Shown here in pieces: positions 35,001 through 45,239 of a stretch of DNA of 64,000 nt. This stretch comes from Harmonia axyridis (lineage: Eukaryota > Arthropoda > Insecta > Coleoptera > Coccinellidae), in assembly GCF_914767665.1 (NCBI RefSeq), contig NC_059505.1, forward strand, positions 36,267,506 through 36,331,505. Direction: 5' to 3'. A program made the translations under genes and the position numbers. The first letter of the stretch is position 1. Each line of letters opens with the position of its first letter. The notes under the pieces are model-generated. The model saw only the letters and a list, made by a program, of their open reading frames with translations. It was not told the origin of the DNA and did no database searches.

Positions 35001-35674
35001 ACAGGGTCTTTCACGAGGAACCTCACCCATATTTATACGGGAAACTACTGAACGTATTTTCATGAAATTCAGCACTTATAAGTATTTCACGATGCTGATA
35101 AAATCTAAAATATTTTCAAGGCATGAACACCTCCGGTTTTTCCGGAAATGACGTCAACTTCCGTTTTTCAAATTAGAACACCATTTTTTTATTGCAGAAA
35201 TAGATTCCTTAGAAAATTTCAAGTTATTTTGGTGTAACATTTTTCAGTTTTGGTTGGAAAATTCTCTCTGAGCGAGAAAATTCGAAAAAAATATCGAAAA
35301 TAGAGCTCCGCTGAAACAAGAATAACTTCGAGGTTTTTGGATGGAAAATTTTCATATTTGGGATTTTTCAAGATGTAAGATTGATGTATCCACTTTAAAA
35401 ATCGAAATCGCGATTCATGATACAGGGGGTGAAAAAATCGCTTTCAAAGTTAGGGATGACAAAATCGTGAAAAATCAATTTTTCCAAAGTAGAACCCCAT
35501 TTTTTTATGGCAGATATTGAATCTACGTTAAAAAATAATGTGAGTGTATGCATCACACCTTTGCCCTAAAGTGGATATTTTCTGAGTTATTCACAAAAAA
35601 CTGTTTTTCGTCTTGAATTTTCAGCTATTTCTTTTCCCTTCACGCCAAAAAGATGAAATTTTCAGGAACTGTTA
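35000..35674 (+). repeat. Left 675-bp arm of long inverted repeat
   Basis: Reverse complement of 36251-36925 with only scattered differences. Transcription across both arms would give a long double-stranded RNA. Confidence 0.9.
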
Positions 35675-36923
35675 CTTAAACCATGTTTTAGATTTTACTA
35701 CCCTAATATGCAAGAGAAAAAAGTTACAGGTTGTTCCTAAATAGATGGCGAATTTTGATTCGAATTTGTATCGGAAACCTCTTTATTTCAACTAATCGGC
35801 CATCGGTTTTCTCTCCAGTGATAAATAAATAATTCCTTATGAACCATATGCAAAAACTTACCATGTTTTACATTCTTTTTTTTTAATAATAGTATCATTA
35901 ATTACATCTGCCAAATTTCTCTCTATTCAGTAGCATTTTGTGTTTACTATTAATTTGGTGATAATTCGTATTAAGTTATAAAATCAATCACTATGCCTAA
36001 TGTTACCAATGAAGATTATTTAAATCTCATTCTACTTCATGGAGAATGTAATAAAGTTGTAGATAGAACGATTCGACTGTTCATTGAGAGGTTTCCTGAC
36101 CGACCCAGACCAACGAGAGATACCATTAACAGAACCATGACAAACTTGAGAAATTCTCTAGTTATAACTGCGAGAGTTTGCCCTGGTTCTCCTAATAGTA
36201 ACTTGAAGTCGGTTTCAAGAAGGGGTGAAAAATCTACAGCATGGTTCAGATAACAGTTCCTGAAAATTTCAACTTTTTGGCGTGAAGGGAAAAGAAATAG
36301 CTGAAAATTCAAGACGAAAAACAGTTTTTTGTGAATAACTCAGAAAATATCCATTTTAGGGCAAGGGTGTGATGTATACACTCACATTATTTTTTAACGT
36401 AGATTCAATATCGGCCATAAAAAAATGGGGTTCTAATTTGAAAAAATTGATTTTTCACGATTTTGTCATCCCTAACTTTGAAAGCGATTTTTTCATCCCC
36501 TGTATCATGAATCGCGATTTCGATTTTTAAAGTGGATACATCAATCTTACATCCTGAAAAATCCCAAAAATGAAAATTTTCCATCCAAAAACCTCGAAGT
36601 TATTCTTGTTTCAGCGGAGCTCTATTTTCGATTTTTTTTTTTAATTTTCCCGCTCAGAGAGAATTTTCCAACCAAAACTGAAAAATGTTACATCAAAATA
36701 ACTTGAAATTTTCTAAGGAATCTATTTCTGCAATAAAAAAATGGTGTTCTAATTTGAAAATCGGAAGTTGACGTCATTTCCGGAAAAACCGGAGGTGCTC
36801 ATGCCTTGAAAATATTTTAGATTTCATCAGCATCGTGAAATACTAATAACTGCTGAATTTCATGAAAATACGTTCAGTAGTTTCCCGTATAAATATGGGT
36901 GAGGTTCCTCGTGAAAGACCCTG
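35002..36923 (+). mobile_element. Long-arm inverted-repeat element carrying a DUF4817-like frame
   Basis: A 1.92-kb element. Its two outer 675-base arms (35000-35674 and 36251-36925) are nearly perfect inverted copies, beginning CAGGGTCTTTCACGAGGAAC and flanked by TA. Between them is a 575-base unique core with one open frame (35993-36253). The arms include AT-rich, non-coding blocks. Nothing in it resembles a DDE transposase catalytic core, so it is likely non-autonomous. Related short blocks occur at 12180-12670. The near-identity of the arms suggests either recent origin or gene conversion between them. Confidence 0.8.
35993..36253 (+). CDS. DUF4817-like helix-turn-helix protein (86 residues)
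   Basis: The open frame begins MPNVTNEDYLNLILLHGECN and continues RLFIERFPDRPRPTRDTINR, then TNLRN. The spacing of NExxxxxLxxxGEC ... AxRLYxERFPxRxxPxxxTxxR is that of the DUF4817 domain, a putative DNA-binding region at the N-terminus of many insect transposon-associated proteins. The following ITARVCPGSPNSN resembles the linker usually found next. The frame ends exactly where the right arm starts (TAA at 36251-36253), so the catalytic part, if there was one, has been removed. A start ATG is present (atcactATGCC). Protein function is not established. Confidence 0.55.
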   Translation: MPNVTNEDYLNLILLHGECNKVVDRTIRLFIERFPDRPRPTRDTINRTMTNLRNSLVITARVCPGSPNSNLKSVSRRGEKSTAWFR

Positions 36924-36925
36924 TA
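36251..36925 (-). repeat. Right 675-bp arm of long inverted repeat
   Basis: Partner of 35000-35674. Confidence 0.9.
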
Positions 36926-36985
36926 TAGATATCGATAGTTTTCTGACCTTTGCCCATCCCTAGTGTGGATTTGCCGAACGCAGTC

Positions 36986-37045
36986 ATGATCATAGAGAAA
37001 TCTTTGTTTATGGTTATCCATAAACAAAGATTTCTCTATGATCAT
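36986..37045. repeat. Perfect 28-bp palindrome with TTAT loop
   Basis: Bases 36986-37013 (starting ATGATCATAGAGAAATCTTT) and 37018-37045 are exact reverse complements separated by TTAT. It lies about 60 bases beyond the long-arm element. No flanking duplication or terminator function is evident. Confidence 0.92.
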
Positions 37046-37790
37046 AATGTCAGTCATACGCATGTCTTAAAAATTTGTTGAAATATAAATCGTATATTGT
37101 ATTCTTTAATAATGAATAAAAAATAACCGATATCAACCAAATCCTCAGATCTCATTTTTCCAGAAATGGCAATTCCTTTCTTTGAAGAATTTGGGAGAAA
37201 TGAATAATCAAAATGTGAGCGTCAGTCTTTCAAGAAAGGTATTCGTGCTTATAAGTTTGTAAAAAATTTTTAGAGAATATTGAATAATAATATAATCCCA
37301 ACATTAAGATTTTAAATTAGCACATTTCTTCTTTATAGAGACATGTATGATGCATAAGTCCACATTTAATTGATGATTGGGTGGGAAAAATTGACAAAAA
37401 AAGTTTATGTTTGTTAGTTAAGTTGTAATCCTTTTTATGGTCCTTTTTTTGTTCATTTAATAGTTACAATAGACAATTATTAGCATATTTTTCTCTGAAT
37501 TTCAACTTTGAAAGAAAATTTGTCGTTTTATGTCTTGCCGATGAAAATATTGATATTCTTGTAAGTCAATTCAAAATGAATAATAGATATATTTTAAGGG
37601 CTATCATTCCATTGGATATTTACTTGTGAGCCCTAAAATGAAGTTACATTTATTCAATTGACTCATTAATAGACATATTACCTGAAATAAAGAAATTGCA
37701 TTCAATGTTTATTTTCAGTTTTGACAAATATTGAATTTACATAATCGTTCGATAAGATCTATGAAAAGACCTACAGTGAGATTTTTGTTT
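37046..37790. other. AT-rich DNA, possible decayed LTR/flank of copia remnant
   Basis: No coding features. Words at 37350 (atgcataagtccacatttaa) and 37680-37750 recur at 39213 and 39900-40015, on the other side of the copia remnant. Confidence 0.35.
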
Positions 37791-37792
37791 TA

Positions 37793-37945
37793 GGAATATT
37801 CAGTATAGCTGTAATAAACAAACTGAAAAGAGGCAGAATGAATAATAGATCTACCTTTCGGATACCCATATCTGAGAAATCAGGTTATAAGAAGTCCCTC
37901 ATTTCCAAGGTTTATCAATACATTTTTCAGTTGAGCAGCAAATTA
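37793..37945 (+). repeat. Direct repeat flanking the copia remnant (left)
   Basis: The segment from ggaatattcagtatagctgt to cagttgagcagcaaa recurs with gaps and changes at 39270-39475. Could be part of a decayed LTR. Confidence 0.5.
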
Positions 37946-38104
37946 TTCTTCTATTCCATATTTTGGGAAGAAATACAATATAATTGCAACAATTTGAAGG
38001 ACCTATTGGAAATTCCTGACGAACTGAGGAGTTTTTTAGTATCTGAAGATTGTATTGATGCTATGTTATACAACGAGACTTGTGGCTCTGGGTTTTACTC
38101 AGAA

Positions 38105-38790
38105 GTGAATTAAACAGGGCAATTTATGTCCTATATAGTAAATAAAATTTTGATAGATATAAGTTTCAAAAGATCAACAATTGATCATAGTATTTACATA
38201 AATCAAAAAATAATTGGCTTACTATTGTTGCATTGTACGTGGATGACTTTTTGTTTCAACTAATGTTAATTCTGAATTAATTTTCTGATAGAAAATTTTA
38301 TGATTAAGAAATTAGGGGAAGCTAAAAAATGATTAGGGATGAATATTACTAGAAATTATGGAAAAGGTAGTAAAGCTATCGATTATATTCTTCAAATATG
38401 TATTGCAATAATTCAACATGTCTGATTGTGAACATGTGAAAACTAAATTGAATTTTGATTCAACAAAAGAGAGTTGTAATGATGAACCATATAAGAAATT
38501 AATAGGTTTATTAACATCTTTAGCAGTATTAACTAGTCCTGATATAGCATACTCTGTTAATTTCTTGAGTCAATTTAATAATTATCTCATTGTTGAACAC
38601 TGGAAAAATGCAAAACTCATTTCAAGATACAAAGATCATTGTTCAATTTTTACTTCAGTCAAAAGGAACTGAGTATTTGAAATCGGTACTAAAATTGTAT
38701 CGACCAATACTATTGACCCATATTAGTGGGTTTGACTTGATTTTTTCAAATGTTAACTTTGGATCTGAATCAATGAAAAATTTAATTTTT
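38105..38790 (+). pseudogene. Ty1/copia reverse transcriptase-RNase H remnant
   Basis: Broken frames give, in order, LTIVALYVDDF (the YVDD catalytic box of copia-type reverse transcriptase; 38215-38255), MIKKLGEAK plus LGMNITRN (KKLGEAKxxLGM block), STCLIVN/MSDCEHVKTKLNFDSTKES, then EPYKKLIGLLTSLAVLTSPD and IAYSVNFLSQFNN, followed by EHWKNAK and SQKGTEYLKSVLK. This is the conserved second half of copia Pol (ExxYRxxIGSLxYLxxxTRPDIxxAVxxLSRF). At least three frameshifts or stops. The gag, protease, integrase and RNase H core are not seen. Confidence 0.82.
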
Positions 38791-39212
38791 ACCAAAATGA
38801 AAAGCAATGAATAAATCAGTAGGATAGCATTTTTGAAATGGCCATATAGCACCTATTCCTATAACGATTAAAAGATTGGAAACTTTAGTGAACAAATAGG
38901 TAGGTATCTACATTTGTATACAAATTTGATCATTCATGACATGGAAATTTTCAATAAATAGTTGCTTTTTAAAGTATTTTATACCTTCATTGAATTGCTG
39001 CAAAATTGATACCAATTTCGAAAGTGACTGCCATGTTAAAATTCTTCATATACTGAATGATCCTTCAAAATTTATTTCTGTCGTTACATTTTGACTAGTA
39101 TTTTAACTGATATATTCCATACGTTATTGAAATCAATATCTTCAAAGTACTATTCAAAAGACTTAATAATGGAATTTAGAAGAATATGTCTTTCTCAATT
39201 TCATAGTCATAT

Positions 39213-39480
39213 ATGATATGATGCATAAGTCCAAATTTAATTAATTCACATCTAAAGTGAATGTTATTTTTAGAAATATTCAGTATAGCTATAATAAACC
39301 AACTAAAAAGAGACATAATGAATAGACTTGCCTTTCAAATACCCATGGCCTATGTTACCTCATAAGCAATTACCTATAATATCTTATCTTGGTAAAACCT
39401 TTTTGAGAAATCAGGTTATAAGTTTGAGAGTCTCTAATTTCTAAGGTTTATTAATACATGTTTCAGTTGAGCGGAAAATA
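39213..39480 (+). repeat. Direct repeat flanking the copia remnant (right)
   Basis: Matches 37346-37370 (atgcataagtcc) and 37793-37945 (aaatattcagtatagct ... cagttgagcgg). Order is kept but intervening lengths differ. Confidence 0.5.
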
Positions 39481-39484
39481 ATAT

Positions 39485-40385
39485 AACAGGGTATATATAG
39501 TTGAAATTATTAGTATGAAAGATTTGACTTATTCATTATAAATTCAACAGCACTGCACTCAAATTCTTCAAAAACGGAGTGGTCACTTATATTTTTGCAC
39601 TCCTCTGTCGTAAAAGTGTATATTTTAGATATTCAAAAAACACATGGAAACTTTCGACTATTATCTGACTAACTTGGCTCTTTTTTTCCAGTAATAAAGC
39701 CAATTGTGAATTATCTATAAGGAGTTTTTCTATCTGTTTAATACTGTTTCATAGTAGCATAACTTTTACTCCAATCCAAGACTGAATTGATGAATGAAGC
39801 TTCTGTTCTCTTTGGTAGTTCCATCTTCTGTCGCAATAAATTCAAATTCTCACGAAAGGGAATGTAGTTTTATAGTTTGTGGAAAATAAACGAAAAATTC
39901 CTGAAATAAAGTAACATTCATCCAAATAATACAAACCCTTCAAACGAACCTGAGTTGAGGAAAATGCATTCGATGATGATATCAATGTTCATTTCCAAAT
40001 TTTGACAAATATCTATCGAATTTTCGATTCGCCGAAGACTTTGCATTTTATCTGTCGGCATTATTTAAATATTGAATAACAATTTTGGAAACTGCAAACT
40101 TTTTCAAGAACTTTCATATATCGAAATGGAATATTTATTATTAACATGACACTGACAGCCAAATTGTCCACAGATACCACAGAAATATGGGACTTGAAAT
40201 GTCAAAATGATCCGAAACACCCCGTATACTCGAAAACCGCGGGGAGAATCGAAGGTTTGGGATTTTTCCCGGGATCTCCAGACGATTTTGAGGGGGGTCT
40301 TATTCTTGTCATTTTTGCTCTAGATGGTCCCGTTTGGGCTGTGATTTTACGTTTATAGTTTGACGTATATGTGCAAGCGGTTTTA
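39485..40385. other. Unassigned stretch
   Basis: AT-rich until about 40140. A 70-codon frame at 40146-40358 has no recognisable relatives. Confidence 0.35.
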
Positions 40386-40389
40386 TATA

Positions 40390-40985
40390 TACTTAGATAT
40401 GATAGTTGCCTTCGAGGGCGATACAGTGATTATAGCGATCTTTCAACATTTCGATACCATTTTTGTAGTACGATTTGTCTTTCGCTTCAAAACAGGCCTC
40501 AGTTTCGGCGATTACTTCTTCATTGGCGCTCAATTTCTTCCAAGCGAGCATTCTTTTGAGGTCTGAGAACAGGAAAAAGTCGCTGGGGGCCAGATCTGGC
40601 TAATACGGTGGATGCAGAAGCTATTCAAAGACCAATTCATGCAATTTTGCCATTGTTTTTATTGATTTGTGACACAGCGCATTGTCTTGATGAAACCTCA
40701 CCTTCTTTTCTTCAAATGGGGCCGTTTTTTACAATTTCATCCTTTAAACGATCCAATAACGCTGTATAATAATCGCTGTTGATGGTCTGGCCGTTTTGGA
40801 GGTGATCAATGAATATTAAACTCCGCGCATTCCAGAATACTGATGCCATAACCTTGCCAGCTGACTGTTGTGTTTTTCCTCGCTTTGAATTCGGTTCATC
40901 GTGTGCAGCCCACTCATATCTCGTATAAGGCCCTTTTGCAAATTCTGTTGGGCTCAATCGCACACATTTTTGGTCCAAAATCTGA
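40390..40985 (-). mobile_element. Mariner family C remnant, copy on minus strand
   Basis: The minus strand reads FAKGPYTRYEWAAHDEPNSK, RGKTQQSAGKVMASVFWNA, INSDYYTALLDRLKDEIVK, then the CHKSM, LHELV, PYSPDLAPSDFFLF equivalents near 40580-40680 and the C-terminal helix to about 40400. It covers the middle and C-terminal parts of an irritans-type transposase. The DNA-binding half is absent. Several frameshifts; the fragment from 40712 to 40978 is the longest open part. Confidence 0.82.
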
Positions 40986-40989
40986 TGGG

Positions 40990-41690
40990 CCTATTCGATT
41001 CCTCGGGCGAAATTACTAAAGACAGTATCAGAATTCCGATTTTCTACCTGTACGCGAAATAAATTCACTGTTCCCAGACTTTTGAACCACCCGGTATATT
41101 TATATTGCAATAATTTTTTTTTTCTTATGTCTCACCATCTTATACTGTCACCAGCCGCTACAGCCGAAAAGTTGCAAAAATTTCGAGATTCCGAAAACAA
41201 GCGAAGTTATCAGTGATAAATCGTTCGTTGGCGGTGTAAACGGAGCATAACAGGTTAGACTTAACCGATAACTACTTCCGATTGTTCGATTATTCGACGC
41301 CTAGGACGTCCGGTTCGATTTGGAGGAGAAAGTTAATAGGTTAGGCGCCCAGGTGCCTCTTTAATATTCATAGTAATCGTATTAGATGATATCGTGTCGG
41401 TTATTTTGATGGAGATGAAGATATGATATTATTCGAGCTTCGGGTTACGAAATTTCGTGTTCTGATGACCGTGGGAACTTCGAACTCTGTACGACAACTA
41501 TCGGCCGATTTTTTTCTCAGTTTAAGATGATAGTTTAAACTATCCGATGATATTTTATATTTCATCCTGAGCAAATTTAATTTTTCGATGCATTTTTTTA
41601 TTGAATAATAACTATATGCTATTAGTGGTATTATGGAATGAAATGGACATAAATCATCTATTTTTCGATGAAAATTTAATGGGAAATTTA
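40990..41690. other. Unassigned stretch
   Basis: No repeat recognised. A 118-codon minus-strand frame (41401-41757) has no known relatives beyond its first residues. Confidence 0.3.
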
Positions 41691-41811
41691 ATAGTAACCC
41701 ATAATTGATTCGATACCGTAGATCACGAATATGCTTGCAGTTGGGCGATAAGACCATTCAGAATTCATCAATATCAAGAATAAAATTGGCCCCAAGTTCG
41801 AACCTTGGCGA

Positions 41812-41819
41812 ACACCAGA
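41812..41819. repeat. 8-bp target-site duplication (left), ACACCAGA
   Basis: Identical to 42086-42093. Confidence 0.9.
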
Positions 41820-42085
41820 CAGGCGCGGATCCAGGCCCCACTTTTGGGGGGGGAACTTTTAAATACTCAAAATACTGAACCCCAGACACTTCCGCCATTT
41901 TTTTTTGGCGTTCATTAATATGGGTTCTCACAAAATGTATTGAAGGTGAAATTTTTGCTGATCTTGTAATTATTTGAGTCTTAGTATGTCAAATTCTAGG
42001 AGGGCCGGCAAAATTTAAAAGGTGCCTGGGCCATTTGGGGGGGAACGTTTCCCCAGTTAACCCCCCCCCCCTGGATCCGCGCCTG
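41820..42085. mobile_element. hAT-type MITE (266 bp)
   Basis: Ends CAGGCGCGGATCCAGG and its exact reverse complement, with perfect 8-bp duplication ACACCAGA. Runs of G near the left end (41845-41853) and of C near the right end (42061-42071) extend the inverted symmetry. No coding capacity. Inserted into a LINE reverse-transcriptase sequence. Confidence 0.92.
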
Positions 42086-42093
42086 ACACCAGA
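42086..42093. repeat. 8-bp target-site duplication (right), ACACCAGA
   Basis: Partner of 41812-41819. Confidence 0.9.
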
Positions 42094-42244
42094 TGACGCC
42101 AGATAGCTGTCAGTACTACAACTGTTATAAGAGATATAAAGTATATCTAGTAGTGTGTTTTCCCCTTCCTTTTCGAAATTTAAAAGGCAACAATTCAAGA
42201 GAACTTTCTTCTGAACCATGTTGTGGACTTTGTCTATCAACGAA

Positions 42245-43229
42245 CTTAAACGTCAGATTCAGTCCTCGCTAGCATCCACTACAGCGTCAACCACCAACCT
42301 ACCAGGCGTTCGCCTATTAATATGCCATGAAATGGTTATAAATCTGGAATGCCATGAATGTCCTGTACCTACGGAGCATCGGTAGTGAAAAAAAAATAAG
42401 GAATAAATACCCCACATGATTTCAATTCGGAATCTCGTTATAATTAGAACGAGAGTGGATGGTAACTAATTGCAGGTGGCTCGCAGGATGTTGGTCTTCA
42501 GATTCGAAGCCTTGTCGTACTTCAAACAGTCGAATCATAATTGGTTTCTCAAATAGTGGGAGCGGTTCGATCATGAAATTGCTTCTTGATCTTTAGTGGA
42601 TCGTAAATGTCTATTTCTCTGCAATCCCACGGATGAAGATGAGGATAATAATCGCAGAAACTATGATACTTAGTAATAAAAGTGTTGTTAATAAAGTTAA
42701 CAGAGTTTCTTCAGTGAACATCATAATACAGATAGATCTCTCTTCAATGATAATCAACCATTGACAAAATGGCTCAAATGATATCTAATATTTCGCTCAT
42801 ACATTGAATTACTTATGAGAGGAATGTAATTATCGAGTAATCACAGTGTTACTTGCACTTTTGAAAAAAATTCAGAAACATCTTTCTTTCTTTAATGGAG
42901 AAAGAAGAATAATCGTGATTTATGTCCTATATGATTGTACATAAAACGTATCAGCTGCAGCTGTCAATGTGCCAGGTTCATTCAGTAAAAATAACAAGAT
43001 CTTTTATGTCTCACTGTAATTCCTGTAATTCTTAATTCGTGCGTTGAAAATAAATTTGTTTCAAAGCCAATCTAGCTCAATTTCATTCGTAGTATTTGCC
43101 AGAAGTGTGATATTTCCTAGAAATAATCAATATTTTTTTATTCGTGAAATATTCCAATGTATTAAAGTTAGCAGATGATTTCATATTCTGGCGTGTTAAA
43201 TTATTGAAATTATATACGGTTTTTGCTAT
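42245..43229. other. Unassigned stretch
   Basis: No gene, RNA or known repeat recognised. Confidence 0.4.
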
Positions 43230-43715
43230 TAGGTGTACAATTTTGCTTCCGCCGTTTGCAATAGATGGCTGTAGCGGTAAGTAGTAGTAGCCGAAATAAA
43301 GAGATCGTAGATGTCATACAATAAGCTTAGACTTTTGTAAACATAACGCCATCGGAATATTAGTCAATTTGTGTCTGAATCATGTTATTCTCGATAAAAC
43401 ATGTCAGTTTAAGAACCAAATTCTCGTAATTAATTAATTTTTTGCTTTAATATAATATGAATCTACGGTTGATTCTCATCGATTGCTCTTAGCTATTAGT
43501 GAAGGAACGTGCCGAGAGAGATTTCAACGCTTCAAGAATGGTGATTTTGACGTAGGTGACCTGCGGATGAGAGAAGGTTTTCGAAAATGCAGAATTGAAG
43601 GGATTACTTGATCAAGACTTGTGTCAAACGCAACAAGTATTGACAGGATCATTGGGAGTGACGCAACAAGCCATTTCAAATGGACATGATTTAAAAATAA
43701 GGAAATTGGGTCCAG
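43230..43715 (+). mobile_element. Mariner family A, copy 4, 5' part
   Basis: The terminal repeat aggtgtacaattttgcttcc follows a T at 43230. Homology to copy 3 continues through the untranslated region and the first coding blocks (RFQRFKNGDFD, ENAELKGLLDQDLCQTQQ) and stops at about 43715 after KEIGSS-like codons. The downstream half of the same element resumes at 45001, so 43716-45000 is probably inserted or rearranged DNA. Confidence 0.8.
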
Positions 43716-44450
43716 TAGATAACACGCTTTCTCTGCAAAATTAATGGTAATTTTTACGCAATTTTACGAAAACAAAATAAAAGTAGAAGGAGTAAATGAT
43801 GGATCATGATGATGAAATAAAAGTTCACGCAATAATAAAAGGTAAAGATCACTTATAAATTGGTGTTAATTGTTAATTATTATGCCAAACAACTATTTGC
43901 ATCTCAAGAAGCCATTGGCGTTTCGTGAGATGGGATTCAGGGTTTATGGATCCAAATGCGATAATTGCAAAATTAAAACTTTCTGAATAGGCTTGGGAGC
44001 CTACAACAACGTAGTTTACATGAATACGGATTCAATTCAGAGATGTTCAAATGGACGCCTGTTTTACAGGAATGCGGGTTATTATCGTTAGTGAGCGAGA
44101 TTGTTTTTAAAGTTATGGAGGAAGTCATTAGCTATTTCCTGAACTGAACGACGAGGAGAATTTCATACTAGTTAATAGTACCATCCCAATGTTTCAGACA
44201 AAGCAAGTGCCACATATAAATTTTTCGTAATGCGAAAGTGATTACTGCGCTTAAACGTTTGAGGAAATGTAAATTAGAGGAACCTTGATATAAATTCTCG
44301 AGGTGAATCTTATTGAGATTCATTTCATCCAGGTTCATTTTTTCACATTGCACAGATTGATATATAGGCGAAACTGTTAGTTTCGGAGATCCATAACTTG
44401 GAAATCAGCAGTCCGATTTTGTTTAAATTTGGTGGGTTTGGTCACTTCAT
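43716..44450. other. Unassigned DNA inside interrupted mariner
   Basis: No transposase or known repeat recognised. It lies between the two halves of a family A mariner. Confidence 0.35.
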
Positions 44451-44451
44451 A

Positions 44452-44985
44452 AAGTGTGTTTTTTTAGAGCTATAGAACTTTAAATTGCAATAAAACAACG
44501 ATGGATTATTCGATTGACATGAATATTATTTATCCGCAAGATAATCTTGTGGCATTACATTTTAAATATGATTTCTGGTATATGACCGCCACGGCTGGCT
44601 CGGATGTAGTCCAATCTGGACGTCCAATTTTCGATGACTTTTTCCATCATTAGTGGCCGTATATCGGCAATAACACGGCGAATGTTGTCTTCCAAATGGT
44701 CAAGGGTTTGTGGCTTATCCGCATAGACCAATGACTTTACATACTCCCACAGAAAGTAGTCTAGCGGTGTTAAATCACAAGATCTTGGAGGCCAATTCAC
44801 AGGCCCAAAACGTGAAATTAGGCGGTCACCAAACGTGTCTTTCAATAAATCGATTGTGGCACGAGCTGTGTGACATGTTGCGCCGTCTTGTTGGAACCAC
44901 AGCTACTGGACATCATGGTTGTTCAATTCAGGAATGAAAAAGTTAGTAATCATGGCTCTATAGCTATACCGATCACCATTGACTG
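44452..44985 (-). mobile_element. Mariner family B (DD41D), copy 3, truncated
   Basis: The left terminal repeat region (gtgtgtttttttagagctat) is present. The minus strand is open from 44845 to 44555 with KDTFGDRLISRFGPVNWPPR, SCDLTPLDYFLWEYVKSLVY and VIENWTSRLDYIRASRGG, i.e. the region containing the last catalytic Asp through the C-terminus. The block upstream of it (HDVQ-LWFQQDG) is frameshifted near 44895. The copy stops at about 44985, next to the resumed family A mariner. Confidence 0.85.
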
Positions 44986-45000
44986 AAATTGACTACAGTT

Positions 45001-45236
45001 GAAAAATGGGTCAATTCCGATAATCCTAAGCGCATGAAATAATGGTGATATCCCGGAAAGCCTTCCACATCGACCGCCAAACCGAATATTCGCGGTTCCA
45101 AGGACATGCTCAGTATTTGGTGGGACCAGCTCGGCGTAGTGTATTATGATTTTTCAAGACTCACTGAAACAATCACAGGCGATCGTTATCGAACGCAATT
45201 AATGCGTTCGAGCTGAGCATTGAAAGACAAACGGCG
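45001..45236 (+). mobile_element. Mariner family A, copy 4, central part
   Basis: Continues family A homology: EKWVNSDNPKRMK, PGKPSTSTAKPNIRGSKDML, SIWWDQLGVVYYDF, then TITGDRYRTQLMRSS and a break after KDKR at 45236. The last catalytic blocks and 3' terminal repeat are missing. Confidence 0.78.
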
Positions 45237-45239
45237 TGG

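Larger units (their letters stand above)
41700..42240 (-). mobile_element. LINE reverse-transcriptase fragment, interrupted by hAT MITE
   Basis: On the minus strand 42240-42094 reads VHNMVQKKVLLNCCLLNF and CSTDSYLASSGV. After the inserted MITE the frame resumes with RQGSNLGPILFLILMN (41810-41760). SGVxQGSxLGPxLFLxFxN is the motif before the catalytic aspartates of Jockey/CR1-type reverse transcriptases. The hAT MITE at 41820-42085 is inserted exactly at the SGV/RQ boundary with an 8-bp duplication. The remainder of the polymerase is missing. Confidence 0.75.

Noticed and set aside
34970..36960. Outer TATCGATA words as the true ends of the long-arm element
   Set aside because: The outer similarity is weak and interrupted, while TA-CAGGGTCTTTC gives clean symmetric ends; the outer match may be an older element that was the target.
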